A stretch of DNA of 64,000 bases, taken from positions 62,001-126,000 of the forward strand of contig CBDBOO010000093.1 in the NCBI GenBank assembly GCA_965208385.1, given 5' to 3'. The translations under genes were made by a program, and so were the position numbers. Of the stretch, positions 1 to 9,369 are shown piece by piece. Within the stretch, counting starts at the first letter, position 1. Each line of letters opens with the position of its first letter. Source of the DNA: Endozoicomonas sp965208385. Its GTDB lineage: Bacteria > Pseudomonadota > Gammaproteobacteria > Pseudomonadales > Endozoicomonadaceae. The notes below the pieces were generated by a model, which ran no database searches, was not told the origin of the DNA, and worked only from the letters and a program-made list of their open reading frames with translations.

Positions 1-99
1 AAATAAGCCTAATTTCCTGTACTTCTCAAAAATTCAGTTTTTAAAGCTAGCTTTTTGAATATGCAACAGGATTGGTGTTTGTCAAATGAGATCGCCCTG
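1..99 (+). mobile_element. Right part of 164-bp MITE (left end outside window)
   Basis: These bases match the right part of the complete 164-bp element at 47120-47283 (opposite strand) and the shortened copy at 19245-19357. The right end is the terminal inverted repeat CAAATGAGATCGCCCTG. The element has landed in an IS1634-type transposase gene, whose coding sequence starts right after base 99. The left end and the target duplication lie outside the window. Confidence 0.8.
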
Positions 100-459
100 C
101 AGCAACAGGTTGAACGAGGCTTTCGCTTTCTAAAAAGTCCGGACTTTCTGGTGTCTTCCCTCTATCTGAAGAAACCGGAACGCATTGAGGCATTGTTAAT
201 GGTGATGACACTTTGCCTGATGGTCTATGCTGCTATCCAACATCGAATCCGTTATGAGTTGAAGAAGCAGAGCCGAACGTTCCCGGACATGAAGAAAAAG
301 CCAGCCCAGAACCCAGCGGGCAGATGGATTTTCTGCTGCTTTGATGGCATTTATGTGCAGACGATCAACGGAACGGAGAAGCACGTGATTGGCATCTCGG
401 AGAATCAGGCGACAATTATCTTTATATTAGGGTCAACGTACCAATCAATTTATTCCTGA
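100..459 (+). pseudogene. IS1634-type transposase, C-terminal remnant
   Basis: The open frame gives about 120 residues resembling the C-terminal end of DDE transposases of the IS1634/IS4 type (VERGFRFLKSPDF, then LMVYAAIQHRIRYEL). The catalytic N-terminal part is missing: the frame begins directly at the end of a 164-bp MITE, and the first residues of the longer open frame (MNMQQDWCLSNEIAL) come from the MITE. It is a dead remnant. The last 35 residues or so may already be out of the original frame, because they do not resemble the family. Confidence 0.6.
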
Positions 460-967
460 CTCAAGAGGGAGTGTGAGAGCAGCAAGATCAATGCACGGAG
501 GCTTGTCCCTGTCATCTCCGGCTGCTGAAGGTGAGGTTTTTTCTTGTTTGTGTTTTTCATGAATGGATATCCATGAAAGGTTGATTGGGTACTCGTTATC
601 AGGAGAAGTACGTTTATGCTTACAATAAGGTGGTCAAATTTCAAAACCCTTGCGCTGCAGGGGTAGGGGAAATATCAAAGTAGGTGGTGAATGACGGTTA
701 TACCAATTTCATTTTTTAAATACGGAAAAAAAACACACACAATCAGCCTGTCCAGAACTATCCTGTAAGTAGGTTTTCTTGTGTGTTTTTACCAAATGTC
801 TCGTACTCCTGAACTTCCAAATGGCTTTCATGACGAAGATTTTCAAGATAAAGCTCGTCATGCATCAGATAACAAAGAATGCATTAGATTGCTTGGTCTG
901 GCATTCATTCAAAAAGGTTTATCAGAAAAAGAGGTGGCAAACCTTTTAAAGGTTAACCCTCGATCTG

Positions 968-2077
968 GGCTATGTTCCCCTTACTAGTTGAATAAGCTAA
1001 ACTTCCCATGTCTTCTATGTTTCAGGGGCATGTTATGCAATCTGAACTCTTCCAGAATTTTATTAATTCCATTTCATTATTAACTAGTGAGCAGCGGGAT
1101 ATTCTCAACAGTACACTTCTCAGTACCCGGATTGATAGCGGAGAAATAGCAGAAAAAACTGATTCATCACTAAATTGCAGTGAATCTTGTTTGAAAAATA
1201 AGCTCCCTGATTCCGACTTGGAAATGAGCATACTTACCCAGTTTTCAGAAAGTCCACAGTGTCCCAAATGCACAAGTCAGAATATCGGTCTCTGGGGTAC
1301 TCAAGGAGGGAGGCAGCGCTATCGCTGCAAGACTTGTAACATAACTTTTAATGCCTTCAGTGGAACGCCTCTGGCAAGACTTAGACACCCAGAAAAGTGG
1401 AATACCTATTTGACTGGTATGACTTATTCCCTGACCTTACGATCATCAGCCAATGAGTATGATATTGATTTGAAAACAGCCTTCCGCTGGCGGCATCGCT
1501 TCCTTGAAGTGATAAATAATGATCAGGCAGAAGAGCTTTGCGAAATTGTCGAACTTGACGAAACTTTTTTTCGGGAATCCTTCAAAGGACAAAAAAATGA
1601 CCTTCCAAGACCTTCACGTAAGCGTGGTAATGATCCGAATAAAGCCCGAAAAGTCCCGGTAATGGTGGCTCGTGACCGTAAACGACACACTGTAGATGGC
1701 ATTTTGAAAAACGAGAGTGCCGATGAACTGTGTCGCCATTTGAACGGTCGCATATCGATTTCTGCAACGGTCTGTGCAGATGCACACCTTGCACACGAAA
1801 AGCTTGCGGAGAAACTTGGATTTGAGTTCAAAGAACTGGTGACATCAGCAGGTCAACATGTTCTGGAAGGTATTTATCATATTCAGCATGTTAACACCTA
1901 TCACAGCCATTTAAAGCGCTGGATTAGAGGTGCGTTCCATGGAGTTGCTACCCGCTATCTCCCGCATTACCTAGCTTGGAGGCGTGATTTAACAGGAACT
2001 ATCGAGTTAACAACTGACCGATTCGTCAGCCGAATAGTGGAACATTGGTGCTTTCAACTATTAACGGGAACATAGCC
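968..2077 (+). mobile_element. IS1595-type insertion sequence, copy 1 (1110 bp)
   Basis: The element starts GGCTATGTTCCCC and ends with GGGAACATAGCC, and is flanked by a perfect 9-bp duplication CTCGATCTG (959-967 and 2078-2086). A second copy of exactly the same length lies at 38487-39596. The terminal bases are shared with the 232-bp MITE family in this window. ISfinder lists 8-bp duplications for IS1595; here all six elements with these ends show 9 bp. Confidence 0.9.
1008..2075 (+). CDS. IS1595-family transposase
   Basis: A 355-residue transposase. Residues about 84-107 form a zinc ribbon (CPKC followed by CKTC). The ISXO2-type DDE nuclease domain follows, with ELDETFF (about residue 183), CADAHLAHEKL (about residue 256) and the HVNTYHSHLKRW region holding the final catalytic residue. 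The frame is uninterrupted and both element ends are present, so this copy may be active. It is about 80% identical by eye to the copy at 38527-39594, so the two are not recent duplicates of each other. Confidence 0.9.
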   Translation: MSSMFQGHVMQSELFQNFINSISLLTSEQRDILNSTLLSTRIDSGEIAEKTDSSLNCSESCLKNKLPDSDLEMSILTQFSESPQCPKCTSQNIGLWGTQGGRQRYRCKTCNITFNAFSGTPLARLRHPEKWNTYLTGMTYSLTLRSSANEYDIDLKTAFRWRHRFLEVINNDQAEELCEIVELDETFFRESFKGQKNDLPRPSRKRGNDPNKARKVPVMVARDRKRHTVDGILKNESADELCRHLNGRISISATVCADAHLAHEKLAEKLGFEFKELVTSAGQHVLEGIYHIQHVNTYHSHLKRWIRGAFHGVATRYLPHYLAWRRDLTGTIELTTDRFVSRIVEHWCFQLLTGT

Positions 2078-3013
2078 CTCGATCTGTGTTTGATTGGTTG
2101 CAGCGCTATAAACAAGGAGGTGCTGAAGCCCTCAAAGATCAAGGTGGACGAGGTAGAAAAAATACACTCAATAATGAACAGGAAAAGGATTTTAAAAATA
2201 CAGTTCTTGATCTTCAAGAGAAACGTGAAGGTGGAAGAATCGTTGGTCGCGATGTTAAAGACGTATTAAAAAAAGATTTCGGAACTGAGTGTGTTAATTC
2301 TACTGTTTACAAGTTACTCCATAAAGTCGGTCTTTCGTGGATATCTGGTCGCACACACCATCCAAAGCAGGATTTAGAAGTGCAAGAAGCATTTAAAAAA
2401 ACTTCAAAACAGAGGTGCAGCAAAGGCTTCCAGATAAAGTAAACCTAAAAGATGTTGACGTTTGGTTTCAAGATGAAGGTCGTTTTGGTCAACAAAACAC
2501 GGTCAGTAGGATTTGGGCTATTAAAGGAAGCAGACCCGGAATAATTCGGCAGAGACAATTTACATATGCTTATGTATTTGCTGCTGTCTGCCCCGAAAGG
2601 GATATTGGAACTGCTTTAGTGCTCCCAACGATCAATACAGAAATGATGACGCTACATTTGTCTGAAATCTCAAAGCTAACCAATAAAGGACGGCATGCTG
2701 CCGTAATAATTGATAATGCGGGATATCATCATTCTAAAGACTTGCCTACTTTTGATAACCTGACATTGATTCCTTTACCGCCTTATGCACCGGAACTAAA
2801 TAGTGCAGAAGAAATTTGGGAGTGGCTTCGGGAGCATGATTTATCCAACCGATCTTTTAAAAATTATGATGACATTGTAAATGCATGTTGTTGTGGTTGG
2901 AACAAGCTTGTTTCTGAGGCTGGTCGGGTAACCAGCCTATGCTCCCGTGAATGGGCTGTATTATCGTAGTTAGAAAACGGAAATGGTATTAGTAGATGAT
3001 ATTGGTAGAAAAC

Positions 3014-3090
3014 TGGTCGGAGCGAGAGGATTCGAACCTCCGACCCCTGCAACCCCATTGCAGTGCGCTACCAAACTGCGCCACGCTCCG
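3014..3090 (-). tRNA. tRNA-Pro (anticodon GGG)
   Basis: On the minus strand the acceptor stem CGGAGCG pairs with CGCTCCG, followed by discriminator A and an encoded CCA end. The T arm contains GGTTCGAATCC. The anticodon stem CTGCA/TGCAG encloses the loop ATGGGGT, giving anticodon GGG, which reads proline codon CCC. The total length is 77 nt including CCA. Confidence 0.95.
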
Positions 3091-3358
3091 ACTTTTTCTT
3101 GTGTAAAAACGAGGGCGACCCGTCTTTAGCGCTGGCTATACTACCTGAGTCCTCTGGATTTGCAAGCTCTGAAGTGCGCAGTATTCCCATGAAGCTCAAT
3201 TTTTTGCGTCTGTACAGCTGGGGTATTACGATGGACAATAAAATACCATTTAAGCGGTGGTTATAGGGCTGTGCTTGTATTTTTTTCGGCTGACTTATCA
3301 GACGTTCGCAAAGCCATAAAACCATTACATTAAACCATTAAGAGAAGAGGTGTGAGTA

Positions 3359-3970
3359 ATGAATATAATTCATAGAAGTGGGCTCTTTGTATTTTTGACG
3401 CTGATATTTTCACTGGTTCAGGCGGAACCTGTGAAAACGGCACCAGTGAAAACAGTAAAACCGGTATCTGCAAACCCGGTGGTGACTCTGGAGACGACCA
3501 AAGGCGCTATTGTTATTGAATTAAATCCCGCCAAAGCACCTATTACTGTGAAGAACTTTTGTGAATATGTTGAAGGTGGTTTTTACGATGGACTGATTTT
3601 TCATCGTGTCATTCCTGATTTTATGATTCAGGGGGGTGGTATGAAAGTGGATATGGGTGAGAGAGAGACCAAAGCACCTATAAAAAATGAATCAGCTAAC
3701 GGACTTGAAAATAATCGCGGTACTATTTCGATGGCCAGAACGCAGATTCCAGACAGTGCTACAGCCCAGTTTTTTATCAATCTGAAGGAAAACCGTTTTC
3801 TGAACGGAAGCCCGGATAAAGTCGGATACGCTGTCTTCGGTAAAGTAATCTCAGGAATAGAAGTCGTTGATGCAATATCACTGGCCAAAACCGGAAATCG
3901 TGATGGACATGCCAATGTACCTGTTGATGCGATCAGAATAATCAAAGCAACCTTAAGAAAGCAACCTTAA
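3359..3970 (+). CDS. ppiA: Periplasmic cyclophilin-type peptidyl-prolyl isomerase
   Basis: Residues 1-22 form a signal peptide (FVFLTLIFSLVQA), placing the enzyme in the periplasm. The cyclophilin domain follows a short Lys/Pro/Val-rich linker with the repeated APVKT/KPV pattern. Diagnostic motifs are FHRVIPDFMIQGGG, TISMART and ATAQFFINL, with the catalytic Arg in FHRV. Cyclophilins isomerise Xaa-Pro bonds during folding of exported proteins. The length (203 aa) fits bacterial PpiA. A purine-rich ribosome-binding site (AGAGAAGAGG) lies about 8 bases before the ATG. It appears to be a single-gene unit between the tRNA-Pro gene and an ISKra4 element. Confidence 0.93.
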   Translation: MNIIHRSGLFVFLTLIFSLVQAEPVKTAPVKTVKPVSANPVVTLETTKGAIVIELNPAKAPITVKNFCEYVEGGFYDGLIFHRVIPDFMIQGGGMKVDMGERETKAPIKNESANGLENNRGTISMARTQIPDSATAQFFINLKENRFLNGSPDKVGYAVFGKVISGIEVVDAISLAKTGNRDGHANVPVDAIRIIKATLRKQP

Positions 3971-4100
3971 GAAAGCAATCTTAAAAAAGCGACAAATAAG
4001 TATTTCTGCTGTGTTTAGTGACACCGAAATCATTAAAATACTGCACCGTATTTATTATATGAATGCGGTATTTTATAAAGTGAACAGGCCTGCTGTTGAC

Positions 4101-5532
4101 GGGTGTAATTAAAAGTGTTCATTAGAAGTTTTTCTGCCCACAAAACCTCAATATGAACGATAATGTAAGAGTATTTCTCAACCCTAGTTAGTATTATGCC
4201 CTCACCTATTTCTCTTGCTGATAGACTTGCAGCCCACCCCGAGCTTGAGCTTAGAGTTTCTGCACTTCTGGATATTGTTGAAGCCGAGTCAGGTCTCCTG
4301 GATCGTGCTGATGATGCTGAAGAAGCCGTCATTGCCCACCTGCGTGAAATGGGCAATGAACTGCTTACTGGCTGGGGTACCTACAAGGAAGATCAAAAAT
4401 TTGGCGAGGCTTGCCTGAAGCACCCCGGAGCTAAAACTCAAAAAAAAACACTTATTGGCTGAGCACCTATGGGAAAATAAAGGTTCTTGAACGCTGCCAG
4501 ACGGTAGACAAGCATCGGGTCAGACCTTTCAGTCATGCCGCTCATATTCACTGTCGCGACTACTCCCGCACAATTCAACGTAAAATTGTAGACTTTGGTG
4601 CAGATAGTTCTTTTCAGGCAGCTGCAAAAAAAATACATGAACATTATGGTATTGATGTGCCTGAGTCTTCTATTCGAGCCATAACTCTTGAGCACGCAAG
4701 CTGTATGCAAAATGATTCCATCAGTGCATCACAAAATCGTCAGGACTGCCTCGGTGAAGCTGCCCAGTTCATAGGAGAAATGGATGGAAGCATGATTCCT
4801 GTTGTCCTCATTGATGAAGAGGCAGAAGGTGACAAACGCAAAGCACGTAAAACTGAATGGCAGGAGGCTAAACTTTGCCAGGTCTATAAGCTGGGTAGCT
4901 CAGATAAACGTCATCAGGCCACAATGGGAGGGCCGGATGAAGCAGGTGACCAGTGGTTGAGTTGTGCAATAGAGCAGGGGCTCAACCGGCAATCCTCTAT
5001 CCATTGCGTGAGCGATGGAGCCACCTGGATTGCCAACCAGACAAAGAGAGTGTTTGGAGAGCAAGGAAGTTTCCTCGTTGACTATTATCATCTCTCTGAG
5101 CACTTCGCTGATGCAGCAGAAGAGTGTGTCGGGTTTAACAAGGAAACACGTGTACAGTGGCGGCATATCCAGCAGGAACGCATGAAATCTGGCAATGTTA
5201 ATGCCGTCATGGCAGAGCTTGATCCGCATAGAAACGGAAAGAAAGGCAAAGCAGCCAATAAACCAGAGGAGTGTCACCGATATATCCGAAACCGTCCAGG
5301 GCAATTCGAATATGCTGCAGCAGAAGCAGCCAATCTTCCCATTGGCTCTGGCGAAATAGAAAGTTCTAACAGTGCAGTAGTGCAGATGCGACTAAAAATA
5401 CCGGGTGCTTGGTGGAAGCCTTCCATCGCAGGAGCAATGCTTTGCTTAAGAACATTGCGTTCTAACGGGGACTGGGATCAGTACTGGCAGCAAGCTGGAT
5501 AATGGGTAGATGGAACACTTTTAATTACACCC
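4101..5532 (+). mobile_element. ISKra4-family insertion sequence, copy 1 (1432 bp)
   Basis: The inverted ends GGGTGTAATTAAAAGTGTTC are perfect, and the flanks carry a 9-bp duplication GCTGTTGAC (4092-4100 and 5533-5541). The element sits between ppiA and the triple-rhodanese gene and may have displaced the latter's promoter. A near-identical second copy lies at 54722-56151. Confidence 0.92.
4196..5502 (+). CDS. ISKra4-family transposase, two frames joined at A9
   Basis: The first frame (4196-4462, MPSPISLADRLAA) stops just after an A9 run at 4439-4447. The downstream frame lies at -1 and continues without a stop from the A-run (YWLSTYGKIKVLERCQ) to 5502. Joined, they give about 435 residues, the normal length for this family. 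The DDE part shows EMDGSMIP, VSDGATWI, DYYHLSEH and the closing GSGEIESSNS motif. Copy 2 at 54817-56121 has the same frame split at the same A-run, which favours programmed -1 frameshifting (A AAA AAA) over random damage; a shared inherited deletion remains possible. Confidence 0.8.
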
Positions 5533-5564
5533 GCTGTTGACTGTTTTTGGTTAGAGAGATTCTG

Positions 5565-6884
5565 GTGCAACTGAAAAGTTTGATAATAACAATGATCATC
5601 ATTGGTTCTGTATTGACCGGCTGTGTGAACGAAGCCCCTTTTATTGATAGACATCAGGTTGTTTCGACAGCGCAGCTGCAGCTGCTTGTTTCAAAAGCTG
5701 ACGTTGTGGTTATCGATACCCGGGACTCAAATTACTATAATGGCTGGCCTCAGCCGGGGCAGGGTGAAGGTGGTCATATACCTGGTGCCCATCATTTCTC
5801 CTACGATTGGGTGGATACTGACGAGGAGTATCTGGATTCATTACTCGATTCTAAAGGCATTAGCCATACCCGTCGGGTTGTCCTCTACGGTGATAAATCT
5901 CGTTCACTGGCTAAATGGCTGGCACAAAAATTACCATTTACCGATAGCCAATTGTTCATCTATGAGAAAGGTACTGCTGGCTGGCTGGAAGCCGGACTGC
6001 CCCTTGAAACAATGAAAAACTACCGTCGTCTGGTATCCCCGCAATGGCTGGCGGCTCAGCAAAAAGAGACTGAAAATCTTGTTATTATCGATGCATCCTG
6101 GGGGATTGGGATTCGATACCTTTCGGCTCATATTCCGGGCGCCGTTCATCTGGATACAGGCAGAATTGAAAGCAAGTCTCTCTGGAATTTACGAAGCACG
6201 GATGTCCTTTCTAATTTGATTCGTGAAATGGGCATTAGTGGGACTTCCAATGTAGTCGTGTATGGTGAAGATATGACTGCTGCTGCCCGGGTTGTTTTTG
6301 CTCTGCAGTACGCAGGCATTGAAAATGTAAAGCTATTGAATGGTGGCTGGGGAGCCTGGCAGGCAGCAGGACTTCCCGTGGAAGTGGGCAGAAATCTTTC
6401 ACAGAATGTCAGTTTTCCGGTATTCCTGGATCATAAAAATAATGACATTCTTGTCCTCACTGATGAAATTGAATCCATCGTAAATGCCGAGAACCAGTGG
6501 TTGGTCAGTGTCCGTTCCTGGCCTGAATATATCGGTGAAACCAGTGGATATGACTATATAAAACCTGTGGGGCGCATACCGGGTGCCCAGTGGGGGCGCT
6601 CTGGTAGCGATCCCTGGCAAATGCAGGATTATCTCAACCCGGATGGAACTCTCAGGGAATATCATGATTTAATGAGTTACTGGCAATCATTTGGTGCTTC
6701 GTCGGAGGATACCCTGGTGTTCTATTGTGGTACTGGCTGGCGAGCCAGTCTGGCCTGGTTTGCTGCGTTGGTTTCAGGGTATGACCAGGTCAGGGTTTAC
6801 GATGGGGGCTGGTACGAATGGAGTCATGGTACTCAGCGGGCAGTTATTACCGGAGAGCCTGATGTTAATCAATTCAGGAAATGA
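5565..6884 (+). CDS. Lipoprotein with three rhodanese (sulfurtransferase) domains
   Basis: The N-terminus has a hydrophobic stretch ending in the lipobox VLTGC, so it is probably a lipoprotein. Three rhodanese-like domains follow at about residues 30-150, 150-290 and 300-435; each has the VIDTR or VSVRSW start, the GHIPGA or GRIPGA signature and a GG-W-W/GG-W-A end. Only the third has the active-site loop with cysteine (FYCGTGWRAS); domains 1 and 2 have LYGDKS and VYGEDM at that place, so they are probably inactive. I prefer the GTG at 5565 with an upstream GAGAG; a TTG at 5547 is an alternative. The stop overlaps the tmcA start (ATGA). The partner sulfur acceptor is unknown. Confidence 0.82.
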   Translation: MQLKSLIITMIIIGSVLTGCVNEAPFIDRHQVVSTAQLQLLVSKADVVVIDTRDSNYYNGWPQPGQGEGGHIPGAHHFSYDWVDTDEEYLDSLLDSKGISHTRRVVLYGDKSRSLAKWLAQKLPFTDSQLFIYEKGTAGWLEAGLPLETMKNYRRLVSPQWLAAQQKETENLVIIDASWGIGIRYLSAHIPGAVHLDTGRIESKSLWNLRSTDVLSNLIREMGISGTSNVVVYGEDMTAAARVVFALQYAGIENVKLLNGGWGAWQAAGLPVEVGRNLSQNVSFPVFLDHKNNDILVLTDEIESIVNAENQWLVSVRSWPEYIGETSGYDYIKPVGRIPGAQWGRSGSDPWQMQDYLNPDGTLREYHDLMSYWQSFGASSEDTLVFYCGTGWRASLAWFAALVSGYDQVRVYDGGWYEWSHGTQRAVITGEPDVNQFRK

Positions 6885-9040
6885 CGACACGAAAGTGTTG
6901 TAGCACATTTACGAGGGTGGCTGGTATCAAAATAGACGATGTCATAGAGCAATTAAAGTTACAGGCGGAGAATGCTGGGCAAAGGCGTCTGCTGGTTTTG
7001 TCAGGCTCTTCCGAATGGTGCTACCCACAGGCTCATAAAGCGCTCGAAGCCTTCGGCTCAGATAATGCGTTGTGGATAGGTCGTAAGGACGATGCATCTG
7101 AAACACCCTCTATACTGGCAAAACATTATGGGCAATGGCTGGGGCGTGAGTTGGATATTCTGGTGTTTGATGCACATGCCGGTCTTGATGTTGACTCATT
7201 TGGCGCAATCAGTGGTACTGTTCGAGCAGGCGGCATAATGATTTTGCTGGCACCAGGGCTTTCCCGGTGGCCCTCATTCAATGATCCTGAGCATAAAAGA
7301 ATTGCTGTTCATCCCTTGAGTGCAGAGCAGGTGACCGGACGCTATCTGAAACGATTGGTTCAGATGTTAGAGAGCAGTGATCAGCTTTCGCTTCTCTGTG
7401 AAGAGGGTGCAGTAAAGATACAGGAACAATCACAGGCTCCAGACAAGAACAAAACTGCCTCTTCCCCCTATTTGACCATCGATCAGGAACAAGCTGTAAA
7501 GGGGGTTCATAAGGTTGTTCGAGGACACAGACGCAGACCTCTGGTGCTGACAGCAGATCGAGGCCGAGGTAAAAGTGCATCGCTGGGCATTGCTGCAGGT
7601 CAGCTGATTAATGAAGGTGTCAAACATATTATTGTGACTGCACCCAGTGAACAGGCTGCAGGCATTATCCTGAAACATGCCGTTGACATCGCGGACAATA
7701 AAAACAGTCATTCAAAGATTGTTTTTATTGCCCCGGACGAGTTAATAAGACACCCCAGAAGTTGCGATCTACTGCTGGTGGATGAAGCTGCATCAATACC
7801 CACACCCATTCTTACCAAACTTCTCATTAATCATTCCCGCATTGTGTTTGCTACCACTGTGCATGGTTATGAAGGGACCGGGCGAGGATTTGCTATCCGG
7901 TTCAAAAAAACACTGGATCAGAAAACACCTCAATGGCGAGAACTGACACTGAAAGAACCCGTCCGATGGGCAGAAAATGATCCTCTGGAGTCGTTTATCT
8001 TCAAGGCGCTGCTTCTTGATGCAAAGCCATCGAAAGTGGATGATTTTCCAAAGAGTGATATCAATCAATACCGTTTTCGCAAACTTGATCCTGACGCTTT
8101 GAGTAGAAATGAAGCCTTACTTTCACAGTTATTCGGCTTATTGGTGCTGGCACACTATCAAACCAGACCCTTTGACCTTCGCCACCTGTTGGATGGAGGC
8201 AATATAAGAATTTATGGGCTCTTTTATCAGGATGCCCTGGTGGCAACAACGCTGACTGCAGAAGAAGGCGATATTGAAGAAGAACTTATTACTCCAATCT
8301 ACATGGGGCAGCGTCGAGTTCGGGGACACCTTTTACCACAGTCGCTTAGTAATCAGGTTGGCATAGAGAGTTCAGTCCGATTTAAAGGGCTAAGGGTTCT
8401 TCGAATTGCTGTACACCCTGATTTACAAGGGTTGGGGTTGGGGCAGCGATTATTTAATGCTATTGCCACTGAAGCATCCCGACAGGGGCTGGATTATGTT
8501 GGTACGCTCTTTGGTGCGACCACTGATCTGGTGGAATTCTGGCGTAGATGTGGCTTGCATCCCGTACGAATTGGCGTAACCCGTGACTCGGCCAGTGGTA
8601 CTCATTCTGCACTGATGATTAAAGCGGTGTCCAGAAAAGGGATGTCTGTACAGGAAGAAGCCCGTGAACGGTTCGCTGACCAGTTTCATTGGCTTTTAAT
8701 GGATGGGCTCGCCGAGCTTGAAGCGGATCTGGTTGTCACTCTTCTTTCTCAAATTGATACCCCGGCCTGTTATCAGATATCAGCAAGGGATCGAAAGGAT
8801 GTTGTGTCATTTTCCCGGGGACAGCGGCAGTACGATAGCTGTATAACAGCCATTAGAAAACACATAATACACTCTCTTTGTGCAACGTCCCTGCAACCGG
8901 AAGAATTCCTGCTGATTGTGACAAAAGTGCTTCAAAATCGTGACTGGCAAACTGTGACTAAATTATGCGGGTATCAAGGAAAGGCGCAGGTCTTGAGTGA
9001 ATTAAGAAAGATCATTGCCATGATAGTCTTGTCGGATTGA
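6881..9040 (+). CDS. tmcA: tRNA(Met) cytidine acetyltransferase
   Basis: A 719-residue enzyme that makes N4-acetylcytidine at the wobble base of elongator tRNA-Met using acetyl-CoA and ATP. Order of parts: N-terminal DUF1726-type region (1-190), RNA helicase-like ATPase domain with Walker A TADRGRGKSAS (about 228) and DEAASIP Walker B (about 304), HGYEGTGRGF, then a GNAT acetyltransferase domain with VHPDLQGLGLGQRLF (about 515) and a C-terminal tRNA-binding tail. Length and order match E. coli TmcA (about 671 aa). The start overlaps the rhodanese stop by ATGA, so translation of the two may be coupled; a start a few codons further in is also possible. Confidence 0.93.
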   Translation: MTTRKCCSTFTRVAGIKIDDVIEQLKLQAENAGQRRLLVLSGSSEWCYPQAHKALEAFGSDNALWIGRKDDASETPSILAKHYGQWLGRELDILVFDAHAGLDVDSFGAISGTVRAGGIMILLAPGLSRWPSFNDPEHKRIAVHPLSAEQVTGRYLKRLVQMLESSDQLSLLCEEGAVKIQEQSQAPDKNKTASSPYLTIDQEQAVKGVHKVVRGHRRRPLVLTADRGRGKSASLGIAAGQLINEGVKHIIVTAPSEQAAGIILKHAVDIADNKNSHSKIVFIAPDELIRHPRSCDLLLVDEAASIPTPILTKLLINHSRIVFATTVHGYEGTGRGFAIRFKKTLDQKTPQWRELTLKEPVRWAENDPLESFIFKALLLDAKPSKVDDFPKSDINQYRFRKLDPDALSRNEALLSQLFGLLVLAHYQTRPFDLRHLLDGGNIRIYGLFYQDALVATTLTAEEGDIEEELITPIYMGQRRVRGHLLPQSLSNQVGIESSVRFKGLRVLRIAVHPDLQGLGLGQRLFNAIATEASRQGLDYVGTLFGATTDLVEFWRRCGLHPVRIGVTRDSASGTHSALMIKAVSRKGMSVQEEARERFADQFHWLLMDGLAELEADLVVTLLSQIDTPACYQISARDRKDVVSFSRGQRQYDSCITAIRKHIIHSLCATSLQPEEFLLIVTKVLQNRDWQTVTKLCGYQGKAQVLSELRKIIAMIVLSD

Positions 9041-9160
9041 ATAAAAACGTGTAGCGCCTTTATCACCAGGGATAAAGTATATGCTCAACAATGTCGATAA
9101 TACGCATAAAGTGCAGTCTTGTAATAATGTTTTTAACGGACAATTAAGCCACTAATTGAA

Positions 9161-9198
9161 AACCGGCTGAATAGTTGAGAATGGATATTCAACCGGTT
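9161..9198 (-). terminator. Rho-independent terminator
   Basis: On the minus strand AACCGGTTGAAT pairs with ATTCAGCCGGTT around a 14-base loop and is followed by TTTTC. It would end transcription of the minus-strand gene at 9355-9894. It lies beyond the 123-bp MITE that cut that gene's 3' end. Confidence 0.65.
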
Positions 9199-9246
9199 GT
9201 CATCAGCCTTTTTTTTCAGCAGCACTCTTTTTAGACTTCTTTTTTC

Positions 9247-9369
9247 GTAGCTTCTCAATAAGTGCTGGAGATCGGAAATAATCGTGTAAAACCATAGTGC
9301 ATGATCCTTGCCTCCCAAGGGCTTAGTAAAATTGGTACTTTGGTTTACCAGCACTTATTGAGAAGCTAC
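9247..9369. mobile_element. 123-bp MITE, copy 1
   Basis: The inverted ends are GTAGCTTCTCAATAAGTGCT (22 bp match) and the flanks carry an 8-bp duplication CTTTTTTC (9239-9246, 9370-9377). A second copy of identical length is at 37945-38067 in the opposite orientation, with its own 8-bp duplication. GTA-type ends and 8-bp duplications fit mobilisation by an IS66-type transposase (inference). This copy interrupts the lysine-rich end of the gene at 9355-9894. Confidence 0.9.

Larger units (their letters stand above)
796..2969 (+). pseudogene. IS630-family transposase, interrupted
   Basis: The first part (from MSRTPELPNGFHDED) carries a helix-turn-helix region and stops at 958, where the IS1595-type element enters. 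Coding resumes at 2078 (FDWLQRYKQGGAEALK). The DDE part follows with FQDEGRFG, VIIDNAGYHH and PYAPELNSAEEIWEWLRE, the usual three acidic motifs. Around 2412 the frame slips by -1 at an A7 run (TTT AAA AAA ACT), as reported for other IS630 members that use programmed frameshifting. Without the nested insertion the protein would be about 350 residues. The nested element makes this copy inactive. Confidence 0.8.
701..2989 (+). mobile_element. IS630-type element, split by an IS1595-type insertion
   Basis: The left end reads TATACCAATTTC and the right end, read inward, TAATACCATTTCC; these imperfect inverted ends bracket an IS630-type transposase gene. Subtracting the nested 1110-bp element and its 9-bp duplication leaves about 1.17 kb, a normal IS630 length. 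The exact outer ends are uncertain by a few bases because the inverted repeats match imperfectly. Confidence 0.6.

Noticed and set aside
2045..2269. ORF starting MVLSTINGNIALDLC across the IS1595 end
   Set aside because: It overlaps the IS630 transposase in another frame and starts inside the IS end; it is the same outward frame seen at MITE ends, with no protein-like continuation here.
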